Origin: Stenocarpella maydis
Taxonomy: Eukaryota; Ascomycota; Sordariomycetes; Diaporthales; Diaporthaceae
DNA: 64,000 bases
Assembly: GCA_002270565.1 (NCBI GenBank)
Contig: NQMI01000022.1
Location: forward strand, 372,001-436,000
Direction: 5' to 3'
Part shown: piece by piece, positions 10,775 through 21,987 of the stretch
Layout of the letters: each line of letters starts with the position of its first letter
Position numbering within the stretch: the first letter of the stretch is position 1
Made by a program: the position numbers and the translations under genes
The notes under the pieces: model-generated
Seen by the model: the letters and a program-made list of their open reading frames with translations, nothing else
Database searches by the model: none
What the model was told of the DNA's origin: nothing

Positions 10775-12263
10775 GCTGGGTTATGCGATGCGAGGAAATC
10801 AGGGTGAAACAAGATACCGTTCAAATTGGAAATACTCCTGGGTTAACTCAGTTTGAAGCTTGCAAGCTGAAGTGCAGTACTAGCAGGGCAAGACGAAAGA
10901 ACCTGGGACCGCGGCTTTAAGTATCCAGGACTAATGGCTCAAACAATCTAGCGGTCATTTGTACTCCAATGATCGAGTCCATGCGTACCCCCATACCATA
11001 TGTGCGCCCTTGGATATTAAAAAGCTGCACCTACCACCGTGCTGTGGTATACTGAATCGCGGTGACGAGGCGGCTAGCCGTTGTTGTCACCAAAGAAAGC
11101 AACGATCATCGTGATCTGGAAGGCCTCTAGAACCATGATTGAGCCTGACAGACCACTGAGATCTCACAGACGCGGCCAGCCACGGCTTGGCGGACCGCCT
11201 ACACTGCAGGAAGTCCCTATATCGACGAGGTGTAAGCTCGATGCCCATATGACCAAAGTTTCCAAGGGGTCCGTGCCAGCCGTCCCGATGGGCAGACAGG
11301 TTCCTGACTGGTTGAGAGGCCAGAATGCGAGGCCTTCCTTGGTCAGGCTGCGCCAGAAAGCTCGGCGTGTACCATCCGAAGAACAAATCCGGGGGTTGTC
11401 GACCGGCAATGATTGGTTGTGATGGCCCTTGGGTGTGCGTTCGGCTTGTGTCGATCCTAGCGTACCGGGATCTATATTGCAGGCTATTTGGATAATATAA
11501 TGCTTTTAATGGGCACCCGGACAACGGTGACATACCACTGCCTTTGATACCAACGTCGGCAACTCTACTGCACTGGCAGTACCTACTGTATTCCGGAGGG
11601 AAATAAGACTTGTCCTATGTCCAGACCGTAACCTAGATAGTGGCCGAATCCGGCTGCACTGCATGCGTTTGTGGGTATTTTTAGATGATTATATTAAATG
11701 GCACCAACTTAGTAATCCTTTTATGTATGTGATGAGACCAAGTATAGATTCGCCAAGGAATCAGACGATTGAAATCGAAATATTAATGTCGACGGATAGG
11801 GCTTAAAATCCTCTGACCTCCATTGTGGTCAGACTGTCGGGATAGCTGCAAACAACTATGCTTACGATACAAGGCCATCATAAAATGCCTCAAAAAGATT
11901 ATCAGTCGTATCCGCACGATGTGCCTGTCGTTGTACGCACTATCGTCTATTCTATCTACCAGAATTCTAGGAGGTGGTGATTACGGAAGGAGGGAGGTAG
12001 GTCTGGGAATGCCGACCTGGCTTAGTCAGCAGTACATACGTACATCCGCCTGCCAAGAAACATTCTAGAACCAAGCATGCCTGCCGGCACAACCCGAAAA
12101 GCTTCCAGAAGTTCGCAATCCCACTCATCACCAACCCACGCCTCATCCACTCACAACACATCACAAAGCCCATCACGCCTCCTAAATCCCCCCCGCCATC
12201 CCACGCTACATCCCAACCATCCTTAGCAAAAAAAATATACCCGCACCAAAAAGCGCACCGACA
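10775..12263. other. Intergenic region between divergent LPMO and MZM1 genes
   Basis: About 1.5 kb with no convincing gene. Several overlapping ORFs at 11081-11533 on both strands lack protein-like composition. It should contain the promoters of both divergent genes. Confidence 0.5.
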
Positions 12264-12730
12264 ATGGCCCTCCAAGCCTACCGCAGCCTCCTCCGCGCGA
12301 CACGCCTGACCTTCCAGGGCGACGAGCGCTCCTGGCCAGCGCGCGGGACCAGATCCGCTCCGGGTTCCGCGAGAAGGCCGGGCTGTCCCCCACGGACCCT
12401 GCCGTGGCGCCCGCGGTGCAGCACGCGCGCGATGTGGCGGCGGTGCGCGGAGAACGTGGTGCAGGGGCGGCACGAGGGTGAGGGGAGATATAGTGAGTGT
12501 GCCTGCTCCTGCCTCCTACCTTACCTACCTTGGCTGTGTTTTGTCTCGCTGCCGGAGGGTTTTGGGGGTGGGGGGGGGGGGGTTGGGTCCATAGAGTTGT
12601 TGCTGACTGTGCTTGGCTTCTTTTAGAGCTCAGGATCCACGAGTATACCGAGAGGGGCGACAATGATACGATCAAGACGGCGGGTGGGGGAACTGCCAAG
12701 GTTGGGGGTGGTGGCTGCTGCTCGAGTTGA
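12264..12730 (+). CDS. MZM1: Mzm1-like mitochondrial LYR protein, with two compensating indels
   Basis: Mzm1 is a small matrix LYR-motif chaperone for Rieske Fe-S protein insertion into complex III. Exons are 12264-12492 and 12627-12730, joined as TAT-A/AG to read YKLRIHEYTERGDNDTIK, the Mzm1 C-terminal signature. The start MALQAYRSLLRATRL.FQGDER contains the LYR-like element. Between about 12328 and 12437 the family sequence (LASARDQIRSGFREK, LSPTDPAVAPAVQHARDV) is found in another frame. A one-base loss near 12328-12332 and a further net indel near 12433-12440 shift the frame and then restore it (AENVVQGRHEGEG). The literal translation therefore has about 37 aberrant residues in an otherwise typical protein. 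Since the gene is conserved, sequencing error is likely; true divergence is possible. Confidence 0.75.
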
Positions 12731-13160
12731 GACGGCTGGATTCAAGTGACCCGGCCCAAGACACACTCAACACTCGTGTGCCCTGTTAATCACCAGTCTA
12801 TGTGCAAATACGACAGGCGATGCGCTGGTGGACCCCCCCTCCGCACCCGGGCCAGCCGGAGGGCAAGGAAAGACTCACGAGGCGAGTCTGAGGTTCCCAA
12901 AGAGGGTTGGAGACATGCAAAAAGACGAATGGCTTTCGGTGTAAGATTAGATGATGATGTACAAGTCCTATGATACCCCTCCACTGCTCACAAAACGTTC
13001 CGAGAGACTCGCCACTGTCGCTACGCAAATGGACGATGCTACCGGCCATGCCTGGTGAGTAATGCGTCTAGCCTTTGAACGACTGACTGCCTGCCTGGCT
13101 ACCCTGAACGCCTGAACACCGAAAATGACGATTTTGTTTTCGACCACAGCAATACCCTGA
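12731..13160. other. Convergent intergenic region
   Basis: Lies between the convergent MZM1 and SLT11 genes and holds their 3' ends. I see no gene in it. Confidence 0.5.
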
Positions 13161-14345
13161 TCAGTTGCCAGACATGCTGGCATAATTGACATCGGATGCA
13201 CCAGGAGGTGGGGCCACAGCCAGGTTCGCGAGGTTTTCCTGCTGGGCGCTGCTGGCACCTGCTCCGCCGGCGTTCCCACCCTCGGTGGCCCTCTGTCCTC
13301 CTTGTGCCCTCCGTGCCTGTGGGAATGCCGACCTGCCGTCCCTCAGCATCTCGGATCGCTCCTCGCGGTTCATGTTTCCGACGGCCTTTGGCTGACTCCA
13401 CCGCACGCGCAACGGGCACCCGGCGATGACAGCCTTGCCCTGGCACGCCTCGGCTGCCCTCTCCGCACCCTCTCGAGTCTCGTAGTTGATAAATGCGCAA
13501 TGCGACATGTGCGAGCACACCAGCGACTTTATCTTTCCATGCGCCTTGAAGAAATCCCGGATCTTGTGTTCTGGCAGGTCGTCCTCGATACCCGTGACAA
13601 ATAGCGACATGATGTTCTTGTCCGCAGGCGGCTTCCAGTCGTTGGGCCCTGGTGGTAGTTGGGCCACGGACGGGAATGCGCCTTTCCTGGGTCCTCCTGG
13701 CCTGCCTCCCCTGGGCCCCGCGCCGGCAGCACCAGCTGCCCTCGAGTCTCGCGACCTGATCGGACCGGCGCCACCGAGGCCAGCGCCCACCACAGGGTTC
13801 CCGCCCGTCGCACTGCCCGTGCCCTTGGAGCGCTCGCCAGTGGCATTGCCTTCCTCGTCGACGGTCCTCCCTTTCCTAAAGTACGGCTTGCTCTGCGCCA
13901 GCCTCCTTAGCAGCTCGCGGGCCTTCTCGTCCGTCTTCTCATACACCTCGACGCCGGCCCTCCCCTCCTCGATGGCCTTCTCGTTGTTCTGCGCGAAGAA
14001 CTCCCTGTTGATATCGGATTGGGGTCCCGGGGCGACCATCTTGAGGGCGGCGTCGCGGATGACGATGGGCAGGCCGAAGGACAGGTCGAGCATGCAGCAC
14101 TGGCAGCAGTTCTTGAGGCGCGCGCAGGTAAGGCAGATGTTTGTGCGCTTCTTGCGGCCGTGGGCGCGATCGGCTGACCACTGGAAGACGGTGAACGGCC
14201 GCGTGCATAGCTTGCACTCGGTGGCGTAGTCCTCCTTGAGCATCTTGACGTAGGGGTTATCGGGCAGGCAGTTCTCGCAGACAGAGGGGAAGTCGGTCGA
14301 CTCCCAGCCCGAGCGGTTCAGGTCCTGTTTTATTTGGGGCGGCAT
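13161..14345 (-). CDS. SLT11: Pre-mRNA splicing factor Slt11/Ecm2 (RBM22/Cwf5)
   Basis: A 394-residue nuclear spliceosome component of the Prp19/NTC-associated set that contacts U6 and U2 RNA near the active site. I start at ATG 14345 (MPPQIKQDLN) because the frame upstream of it is not conserved-looking. The N-terminus has the Cys-rich zinc-binding region of RBM22 (CENCLPDNPY, ECKLCTRPF, CLTCARLKNCCQCCMLDL). A Gly-rich linker (about 195-240) follows, then one RRM with RNP2-like SLFVTGIEDDL and RNP1-like CAFINYETREGAERA near residues 260-335, ending LRVRWSQPK. The Gly/Gln-rich tail is typical. Uninterrupted single exon. Confidence 0.93.
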   Translation of the reverse strand: MPPQIKQDLNRSGWESTDFPSVCENCLPDNPYVKMLKEDYATECKLCTRPFTVFQWSADRAHGRKKRTNICLTCARLKNCCQCCMLDLSFGLPIVIRDAALKMVAPGPQSDINREFFAQNNEKAIEEGRAGVEVYEKTDEKARELLRRLAQSKPYFRKGRTVDEEGNATGERSKGTGSATGGNPVVGAGLGGAGPIRSRDSRAAGAAGAGPRGGRPGGPRKGAFPSVAQLPPGPNDWKPPADKNIMSLFVTGIEDDLPEHKIRDFFKAHGKIKSLVCSHMSHCAFINYETREGAERAAEACQGKAVIAGCPLRVRWSQPKAVGNMNREERSEMLRDGRSAFPQARRAQGGQRATEGGNAGGAGASSAQQENLANLAVAPPPGASDVNYASMSGN

Positions 14346-15212
14346 TATGGCTGGAACTGTGGTCGCGAACAGGCGATAGTCGAGGAGCGGTGGTTGCGAG
14401 ACAGTATAATTTGATTCGGAGCGGTCGGGAGTAGTGGTTGGCTCCCAAGGAAGGAGGTGCTCAGGATGTCGCGAAGTGGGCTGATGGACGGAGGGTCGCA
14501 AGTTGATTGATACTTGACGGTTGGGCTGACGGAAACTTTGCAGGGCAAGTGGCGCCTAAAGCCGCAGAGAGGCGATGGGCCAGGGTGCTTATCGATTACA
14601 GGTCAGGTCATACAAAGTTATCTTAGTCAGCGAGAAGGTCTATTACATGTTTCCTCTTTTGTTGGCTTGGGGCTATTGTATTCTTGATATTAATTATTAT
14701 TAATGACTTTGCAAATCAGCTGACATTATCCACTGCCTCAGCATCTTTTTTGTGTGCTTTCATAGTCAACATTATATGCAGAAGAAGCATCCACTGCACC
14801 ATGGCACTCATGAAGCCTACTCGTATTCGGATTCAGCAACGGCGTATCCGCATTCAAGTGAATCCGAACTCGCGATAACGATAAGAAGCTAGCTTTGGGA
14901 TGGTAGAGATGGGATGCTGCAAGGTACGAATCAGTACTTGGACTCAACGCAAGTTTGGGTGCTACACACAGTCACTCACCGTCCCTCCAGATGGTGAAAT
15001 GAGGTGCCAAGCTAGTGCACAACGACGGCAAGGGACCCGTCCAGCTAGCTGTCCATGCATTTACCGCGACATGGGTAGAAAAGTTCCCCAGGGCCACACC
15101 GCAAGCATTCAAATGTCCCACTCATTTCCTCGTGCGATTGGGAATTGCTGCTCTGTCAAGTCCCTCCTCTCTTCCCTCCTTGAACCCAATCGACCTGGTG
15201 CTTCACTATTCA
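14346..15212. other. Divergent promoter region (SLT11 / ERG6)
   Basis: About 870 bp between divergently transcribed core genes. No coding signal. Confidence 0.5.
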
Positions 15213-15263
15213 ATTGTATAGACTTCTTCCTTCCAAGGTTTTTTAATTCCTGTTTGGTTCAAC

Positions 15264-15351
<88 letters not shown>

Positions 15352-15512
15352 CCGTAATCATGGGTGGAAAGACTCAACTTCAGCTGGAGAAGGAGGACAA
15401 GGAGCGCGATGCGGCCTTCAACAAGGCCATGCACGGCAAGACGGCCGCCCAGGCCAACAGCGTCGCCACCATCCTCTTCAAGAACCCAGAGGCCAAGCAG
15501 GCTGCTCTGGAC
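15213..15512 (+). repeat. Partial duplicate of the ERG6 leader and first 51 codons
   Basis: 300 bp that match 15520-15807, differing by about four extra CAA units. It contains the 5' UTR, the ATG at 15360 and codons up to ...AKQAALD, then stops at a 7-N gap. The unit ends mid-codon-stretch exactly where the Ns begin, as expected of an assembly artefact in which overlapping contigs were not merged because of the CAA microsatellite. It should not be counted as a separate gene. Confidence 0.85.
15265..15352 (+). repeat. (CAA)n microsatellite, first copy
   Basis: About 29 CAA units, ending 8 bp before an ATG. It lies in the ERG6 5' leader. The frame-open poly-Asn or poly-Val ORFs here are artefacts. 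Confidence 0.95.
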
Positions 15513-15519
15513 NNNNNNN
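15513..15519. other. Assembly gap (7 N)
   Basis: Seven undetermined bases separating the two copies of the ERG6 5' end. Confidence 0.99.
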
Positions 15520-15570
15520 ATTGTATAGACTTCTTCCTTCCAAGGTTTTTTAATTCCTGTTTGGTTCAAC

Positions 15571-15571
<1 letters not shown>

Positions 15572-15646
<75 letters not shown>

Positions 15647-15647
15647 C
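15572..15647 (+). repeat. (CAA)n microsatellite in the ERG6 leader
   Basis: About 25 CAA units immediately upstream of the ERG6 ATG at 15655. CAA-rich leaders are unstructured and can favour scanning ribosomes; that role is inferred. Confidence 0.95.
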
Positions 15648-15654
15648 CGTAATC

Positions 15655-17042
15655 ATGGGTGGAAAGACTCAACTTCAGCTGGAGAAGGAGGACAAGGAGC
15701 GCGATGCGGCCTTCAACAAGGCCATGCACGGCAAGACGGCCGCCCAGGCCAACAGCGTCGCCACCATCCTCTTCAAGAACCCAGAGGCCAAGCAGGCTGC
15801 TCTGGACGCCTACTTCAAGCACTTTGACAACAAGAAGGCAGAAAACGAGACAGACGCCGACCGCAAGGTATGTCCCAAACCTGCCACGAGCCGCCGCGGT
15901 GGAGCAGCAGCTTCGAGCTGCCCCTTTTCTCATCATGTGCTAACCACCGATCCCTTCACAGGCACGAACCGATGAGTACGCCACATTGACAAGGCAGTGA
16001 GTGCACTCCCACATCACCAGCACACCCACCCTTCGCCCGAAGGAACATATCGCTGACATCTCTCCAATTGCAGCTACTACAACCTTGCCACCGACATCTA
16101 CGAGTTCGGATGGGGCCAGTCATTCCACTTCTGCCGTTTCTCGGTCGGCGAGCCCTTCTACCAAGCCATTGCCCGCCATGAGCACTACCTCGCATACCAG
16201 ATTGGCATCCAGGAGGGCATGCAGGTCCTTGATGTCGGCTGCGGTGTCGGAGGACCCGCACGAGAGATTGCCAAGTTCACCGGCGCAAACATCACTGGTC
16301 TGAACAACAACGACTACCAGATCGACCGTGCGATCTACTACGCGGAGAAGGAGAAGCTTGCGAACCAGCTGACCTACGTCAAGGGCGACTTCATGGTATG
16401 CGCCGCTCCCTGTCCCCTTCCTGACCACGCCCCTGTCTGGTTTAGCCAGCGCTAACCGAAACGCAGCAAATGCCCTTCCCTGACAACACCTTCGATGCCG
16501 TCTACGCTATCGAGGCCACCGTCCACGCACCCAAGCTGGAGGGAGTGTACAGCGAGATCTTCCGTGTGCTGAAGCCGGGCGGCGTGTTCGGTGTCTACGA
16601 GTGGCTGATGACGGACGACTACGACAACAACAACCCGGAGCACCGCAAGATCCGCCTCGCGATCGAGCTTGGCAACGGAATCTCCAACATGGTGCCGATC
16701 CAGGAAGGCCTGGACGCCATGAAGGCGTCGGGCTTCGAGCTGCTCAAGAACGAGGACCTGGCGCAGAGGCCTGACCCCATGCCGTGGTACTGGCCCCTGT
16801 CGGGCGAGCTCAAGTACCTGCAGTCGGCGGGCGACTTCTTCACCATCTTCCGCATGACCAAGTTCGGCCAGTTCTTCACGCACGGCTTCGCCGGCCTGAT
16901 GGAGACGCTTAGGATCGCACCCAAGGGCACGCAGAAGACTGCCAACGCGCTCAGCGAAGGCGCCGATGGCCTGGTTGCCGGCGCAAGGCTGAATCTCTTC
17001 ACCCCTATGTATCTCATGGTCGGAAAGAAACCGTTGAACTAG
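15655..17042 (+). CDS. ERG6: Sterol 24-C-methyltransferase (Erg6)
   Basis: The enzyme transfers methyl from S-adenosylmethionine to C-24 of zymosterol or lanosterol-type sterols in ergosterol synthesis, at the ER and lipid droplets. Exons 15655-15867, 15962-15996, 16074-16395 and 16467-17042 join in phase to 381 residues, the usual length. Visible motifs: [19 protein letters not shown], which is the sterol-binding Y-E-x-G-W region; the SAM-binding [15 protein letters not shown]; then [31 protein letters not shown]; the C-terminal half is typical of the sterol methyltransferase C domain. Exon 2 is only 35 bp. The true start is the second of two identical ATG contexts; the first belongs to the duplicate beside the N gap. 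Confidence 0.95.
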
Positions 17043-17983
17043 GTGTGGGATCTGGGTCTGAAGGCGTGAGTGTTGGCTGTATTGTGGTTGTTCACGAGTG
17101 CGGCTAGCGACCATGTCATTGCAAAGAGGAACGACGTCCAACGCATCGAGAGGGGAAAAGAAATGGCGCACTATGCCTGTATATACAATTTACTAATCAG
17201 ATCACAAAACGGCGCGCTGTGTTTGCAATGGGGCCTGGGCCTTCCGTCTCATACAGGCGTTCGTTCATATTCTTGGCCTTTATAGACGGTATGATAATAT
17301 GAGCTCTTGAAAGCAGTGGATGAATCAGGAGTTGGTATATTGCGAATCGCAGTCTTGGGGTTCTTGTCTGTTCCTGTACTCCGTGCCCGTCGTGTCACAG
17401 AATTGATGCAACAATGTCCGGGAGTAATCAAGCGATAATTATCGGACAGAGTCGCCTTGCCGTCAGCAGAAAAAAAAGTAATCGCCTGGTTCGGTGACCG
17501 TTGGCCGACGGTCTAGCCGTTTGGGGTCCTAGTGGGCCAGGGTGGGGGCCCGGCGATAACCCAACAGAAGCTTTTGTTGGTCGGTGCTCCCAGTGCTCTC
17601 AGCTGCGAGCTGCTGGCCGACCCGCTCTTGATTGGCGACTCGGCCATCTCAACGGAGGCGGGTTCAACGTCGAGGGAATTTTTCGACTGCTGCGCTTTTG
17701 CAAGCTGGAGCTCCGGACCGCGATCCAACTCCACCACCTCCTCGTCGCAGACAGTCACACTCCAGCTCCAGCTCCAGCTCCCAGCTCGACAAAGTTGCCT
17801 GTCCGTCGTGAGCACCGTCCACTGCTGACCGTCATTTCTTTCTCCTCTTCACTTTTCCTGTCCTGCCTCCATCGCGTGTTCGAATTCTAGCCTAGGGCGG
17901 GCATCCCAATTGCACCCACCCCAGATATCCCTCCGACCAGAACCAGATCTCACCACCACCATCATCGCCGACGTCGCCCAAAA
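17043..17983. other. Intergenic/promoter region of PDB1
   Basis: No gene seen. A short (CCAGCT)-type repeat occurs near 17760-17785. Pyrimidine-rich sequence at 17820-17980 is probably the PDB1 leader. Confidence 0.5.
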
Positions 17984-19210
17984 ATGTCCCGCTTCCTCCG
18001 ACCAGCAGCCAGACTGGCCACCTCTGCCAGAGCTGCTCCCCTCGCCAAGACCTCGACATTCCCCTCAGTATCCTCCAGAATATCCCGGCCAGCCTCCTCT
18101 GCCTTCCTGCAATCGAGAACATATGCCTCCGCCGGCACCAAGGACTACACCGTGCGCGAGGCCCTGAACGAGGCCCTTGCCGAAGAGCTCGAGGCAGACG
18201 ACAGGGTCTTCATCCTGGGCGAGGAGGTCGCCCAGTACAACGGTGCATACAAGGTCACCAAGGGCCTGCTGGACCGCTTTGGCGACCGGAGGGTCATCGA
18301 CACCCCCATCACCGAGTCCGGTTTCACCGGTCTGGCCGTCGGTGCTGCCCTCAGCGGCCTGCACCCTGTTGTGAGTTGCCAACCCTTCGCGAACCGCGTC
18401 GCATGGCCAGTCAATGGGCTAACTTAGGGCTCCCGGCCCACCGTCCAGTGTGAGTTTATGACCTTCAACTTCGCCATGCAAGCCATCGACCAGATCATCA
18501 ACTCGGCCGCCAAGACGCTTTACATGTCCGGCGGCATCCAGCCCTGCAACATCACCTTCCGCGGCCCCAACGGCTTCGCCGCCGGCGTGGCGGCCCAGCA
18601 CTCCCAGGACTACAGCGCCTGGTACGGCAGCATCCCCGGGCTCAAGGTCGTCTCGCCCTGGAGCGCCGAGGACGCCAAGGGCCTGCTCAAGGCCGCCATC
18701 CGCGACCCCAACCCCACCGTCGTCCTCGAGAACGAGCTGCTGTACGGCCAGACCTTCCCCATGAGCGAGGCCGCCCAGAAGGACGACTTCGTCATCCCCT
18801 TCGGCAAGGCCAAGATCGAGCGCGCCGGCAAGGACCTGACCATCGTCTCCGTCTCCCGCTGCGTCGGACAGTCCCTCGTCGCCGCCGAGAACCTCAAGAA
18901 GAAGTACGGCGTCGAGGCCGAGGTCCTCAACCTGCGCTCCATCAAGCCCCTCGACCTCGAGGCCATTGTCAACTCCATCAAGAAGACCCACCGCCTCCTC
19001 GTCGTCGAGTCCGGATACCCGGCCTATGGCGTCGGCGCTGAGATCCTCGCCCTCTCCATGGAGTACGCCTTCGACTACCTCGACGCCCCCGCCCAGCGTG
19101 TCACCGGCGCCGAGGTGCCCACCCCTTACGCTCAGAAGCTCGAGGAGATGTCCTTCCCCACCGAGCCCCTGATCGAGCAGCAAGCCGCCAGGCTCCTCCG
19201 TCTCATCTAA
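17984..19210 (+). CDS. PDB1: Pyruvate dehydrogenase E1 component, beta subunit
   Basis: The beta chain of the thiamine-diphosphate-dependent E1 alpha2-beta2 tetramer, which decarboxylates pyruvate in the mitochondrial matrix. Exons 17984-18370 and 18449-19210 give 382 residues. The first 45-50 residues are Arg/Ser/Ala-rich with no acids, a mitochondrial presequence. Mature-domain marks: [36 protein letters not shown] with the ThDP-activating Glu, [66 protein letters not shown], and the C-terminal transketolase domain ([26 protein letters not shown]). A second in-frame acceptor at 18427 would add seven residues (GSRPTVQ) before CEFM. I prefer 18448 because it restores HPV-CEFM. Confidence 0.95.
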
Positions 19211-20077
19211 GCAAACCCACAGCAGAGATGAGGAATATGTGTCCGTGAAATTGGAGCTAACGCCCCAGAGGAGGATGGCGGAGTGAGGAGGTCGGATGGG
19301 GAGCTGAGCTATCGATTGTCATATTGGCTGCTAGTGGCACATGACTTGATATTTCCGGGGCGAGGTGTGCCATTAATACTATGCGATACCTTTGCCTGCC
19401 ATGATAGACGAAAAAGAAAGCACCAAAATAACTGTACTATTATGCTACTTCTTGGACATCCTTCCTCTCATCTTTCTTGCCCCCGGTTAGTCCATCATGT
19501 ATGGGCATGCCTCTTCGATGAGCTTTATTCCAGCTGTCTTACACGGTGCTCCTCTGTCGGTTTGTTGCCGAGTACCCTGGCTGGGTTATCCTCAAGCCCC
19601 AGGAGTGCCCCCCATCTACCATCAGCTTCTGCCTCTCATCCCCCAGCACCTACTGGGGATTCCCTGGTGAGCTTCCAGGGCTTGTCAGCTGGTGAATAAT
19701 ACATACAGGGAGAACTGTACCCCTGGCTTGGTAGGTATGCATCAGCGCTGAGACGGTATAGTCTCCCTGCGCAGATAAGTCATAGACTGGGCTGCACTTA
19801 CTATACAGAGGTAGTTCCGTATCGCGAGCGCTGCCTGCAACTCAGGTAACATTCTTGCCTGTTTGGGGAGCCCTGCATGAGGCTTCCGTAGTCCTCCATT
19901 GGTTGGTTCAAGCCAACAGCCGCCAACTATTCCCCTCCTTTGGATAGGAAGTCGTCTTCAGTTGTCACCTGCAGCAGGCCTGGCCACTTGAAAACCTGCT
20001 AAGACGACACGACTTCTCCATACACTGGCATCAATCCACCAGAGTTCCGCGCGGTTAAATGGTTCTATCCAAATCCA
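19211..20077. other. Intergenic region
   Basis: About 870 bp with no recognised gene. A plus-strand ORF at 19283-19699 has no domain-like features. Confidence 0.45.
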
Positions 20078-21677
20078 ATGTGGCCCAAGTCTGAGACCAA
20101 GACCTTCAGATATGAGGGTCTCACCGATGCCAGCACCTACATCAGGCTGCTTGAGGTACTCAGTGTCGAGACCCGGGGGTTCCGGGCCGCCCAGGTGCAC
20201 TGCAAACTCACGACGTGGCCCAAGGCGTCGGCGCCAGACTACACTGCCGTATGGTACACATGGGGTGACCCGAAAAAAACCACCGTCATAGTGGTGAATG
20301 GGAAAAGGATGCGAGTGCGCCGGAACTGCGAGGACGTCCTCAGGCACCAGTGCCACAGCAGGGACGGCTGCTTCTGGATCGACGCCATTTGCATCAACCA
20401 GGCGGACAACGACGAGAAGAGCTTCCAGGTGGCCAACATGGGCAGGTCTTGAGGACGCCCGCCAGACGTTGGCGTATGTCGGCCGCCACGGCGACGGTAA
20501 CTGGTTCCTCTTCAGTGCCCTGCGGGAACATGAATACTGGTGGAGGCAATTTGTACTGCATCCGACTACCTTCGTCCTCCCGGTGGACCTGAATAGTCAA
20601 GCAAGGCTCTGGCGGGAGTCGCTCAGCGAGTCTACCGTGAGTCGTCTGTTGCGGGCTGTCAGCGAACTACTGAAGAGACCGTATTTCCAACGGGTCTGGA
20701 TATATCAAGAGCTCTTTTTTGGACGAGACATACAAGTATGCTGCGAGGACGAGAATATCGAAGTGTCCTTGCTGTGGGGGCTACATGAGGCTGTGATGTC
20801 TAACTGGACGTGGCTTCACCACGATGAGCAGCGACGTTTGTCGCTACTGACAGGATCAATGTGATTAGCAAGGTCACGTTCCTTTTGCGAGCTGGGTTCA
20901 TGCAGCCGAAAAGAAGTGGCCTGTACAGGACGTTGCGTTTCGTGGGAAAGCTGCAGAGTGAGGATCCTCGCGATCGGGTGTTCAGCATCCTCGCCATGGT
21001 CGAATGGGGGAGTAAGGAATCAATTCGACCGGACTGCAACCAAGACCCACTTGTCCTCTTCTGCGAGGTCTTACAGAGACTCCCGGAGCCTGTTTCGTTC
21101 TATGCACACTGGGCTGCCACGTGCGACGTCGCGCGATATCTGAGACTCCTAGACAATCCATCGGCCCGACTGATCGAAGAGATACAAATGCGGCGCTTGG
21201 ACTATTCGAAGGCCTCTCAAAGGAGCACCAAAACAATTATCACCGATGCTGAACCTTCGACGCACATAGGGGCCTACTTCGGCATACGGCTATACTTTCA
21301 CGACGGATGTTGGCAAGCCCGACCACAATTCGGCTCCCGGAGCTCAGCAGGTCTGTCCATTGACGGCCCGACACTCAATATTCAGAAATGGTCCAAAAAT
21401 GACATCGTGAAGGGCCGTTCCATACATATACTTCTTCCAGAAGAGACGGAACGGCAGCATGAAAACTGGTTATTGGTGGATTCTGACACCTGGTCGCAAC
21501 CGCCATTCATTCGTTGCTAGAGACACTGGTAATCATCAGTACCAGCTTGTAGGAAAAGCCGTCATCGGTGGGGGTATACCGGAATGGATGAAAGAGTGTG
21601 CTATGTTTGAAATACATCTTGACCCTGTCGATTTGATCGTCCTAGCTTACAACTCGGGCTGGCATTTTGGCATATGA
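20078..21677 (+). pseudogene. HET-domain (heterokaryon incompatibility) gene, broken
   Basis: The start gives a clear HET domain: DYTAVWYTWGDPKK, VNGKRMRVRRNCEDVLRH, FWIDAICINQADNDEKSFQVANMG. HET proteins trigger cell death when unlike fungal strains fuse. The expected next segment (IY..A..V.VWLG) is missing, and the frame ends in TGA at about 20452. Coding-like sequence resumes in a second frame (LEDARQTLAYVG ... RPYFQRVWIYQELFF, about 20450-20860), returns to the first frame (FLLRAGFMQPKR ... KLQSEDPRDRVFSILAMV, 20861-21520) and shifts again for the tail (VGKAVIGGGIPEWM ..., to 21677). No introns explain all shifts, so I call a pseudogene with a deletion near 20450. It lies about 270 bp from the large Mutator-like element. 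Confidence 0.75.
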
Positions 21678-21940
21678 GACCTAGTCGAGAAGCATCAGGA
21701 CGCGATCAAAAAGTATTTTGAGACAAGGCTTTGCGGCCCGCAAAGTTTCTCATATGCTAAAGCCGCAGCGTCTGGAAGACAAGGAGGCATCATGCCATCG
21801 CTATGGCTAACATCAATGGAGATTAGAACTCATTTGCACTACAGTCTCTCTTGAAATTTGTTAGTTTCATTTACAAATTTGTTAAGACTACTTTGTATAG
21901 CCACCTATATATGGGTTAAACATGTAGAAGTCTTTATTGA

Positions 21941-21948
21941 TTGTATTG
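21941..21948. repeat. Target-site duplication, left (TTGTATTG)
   Basis: TTGTATTG abuts the left TIR and recurs exactly at 24951-24958 beside the right TIR. Confidence 0.85.
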
Positions 21949-21987
21949 GAACGCGGAGATTCGCACCCATAAAAACGGAGGGTACAC
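21949..21987 (+). repeat. Left TIR of the 3.0 kb MULE
   Basis: 39 bp matching the reverse complement of 24912-24950 except for two C/T differences. Confidence 0.85.

Noticed and set aside
15213..15512. A second ERG6 gene copy
   Set aside because: Truncated at the N gap and identical to the real 5' end apart from the microsatellite; best explained by assembly.
15243..15936. Poly-Val/poly-Cys and poly-Asn ORFs
   Set aside because: Translations of the CAA microsatellite and of the N gap; not genes.
18419..19183. 254-codon minus-strand ORF
   Set aside because: Antisense of PDB1 exon 2.
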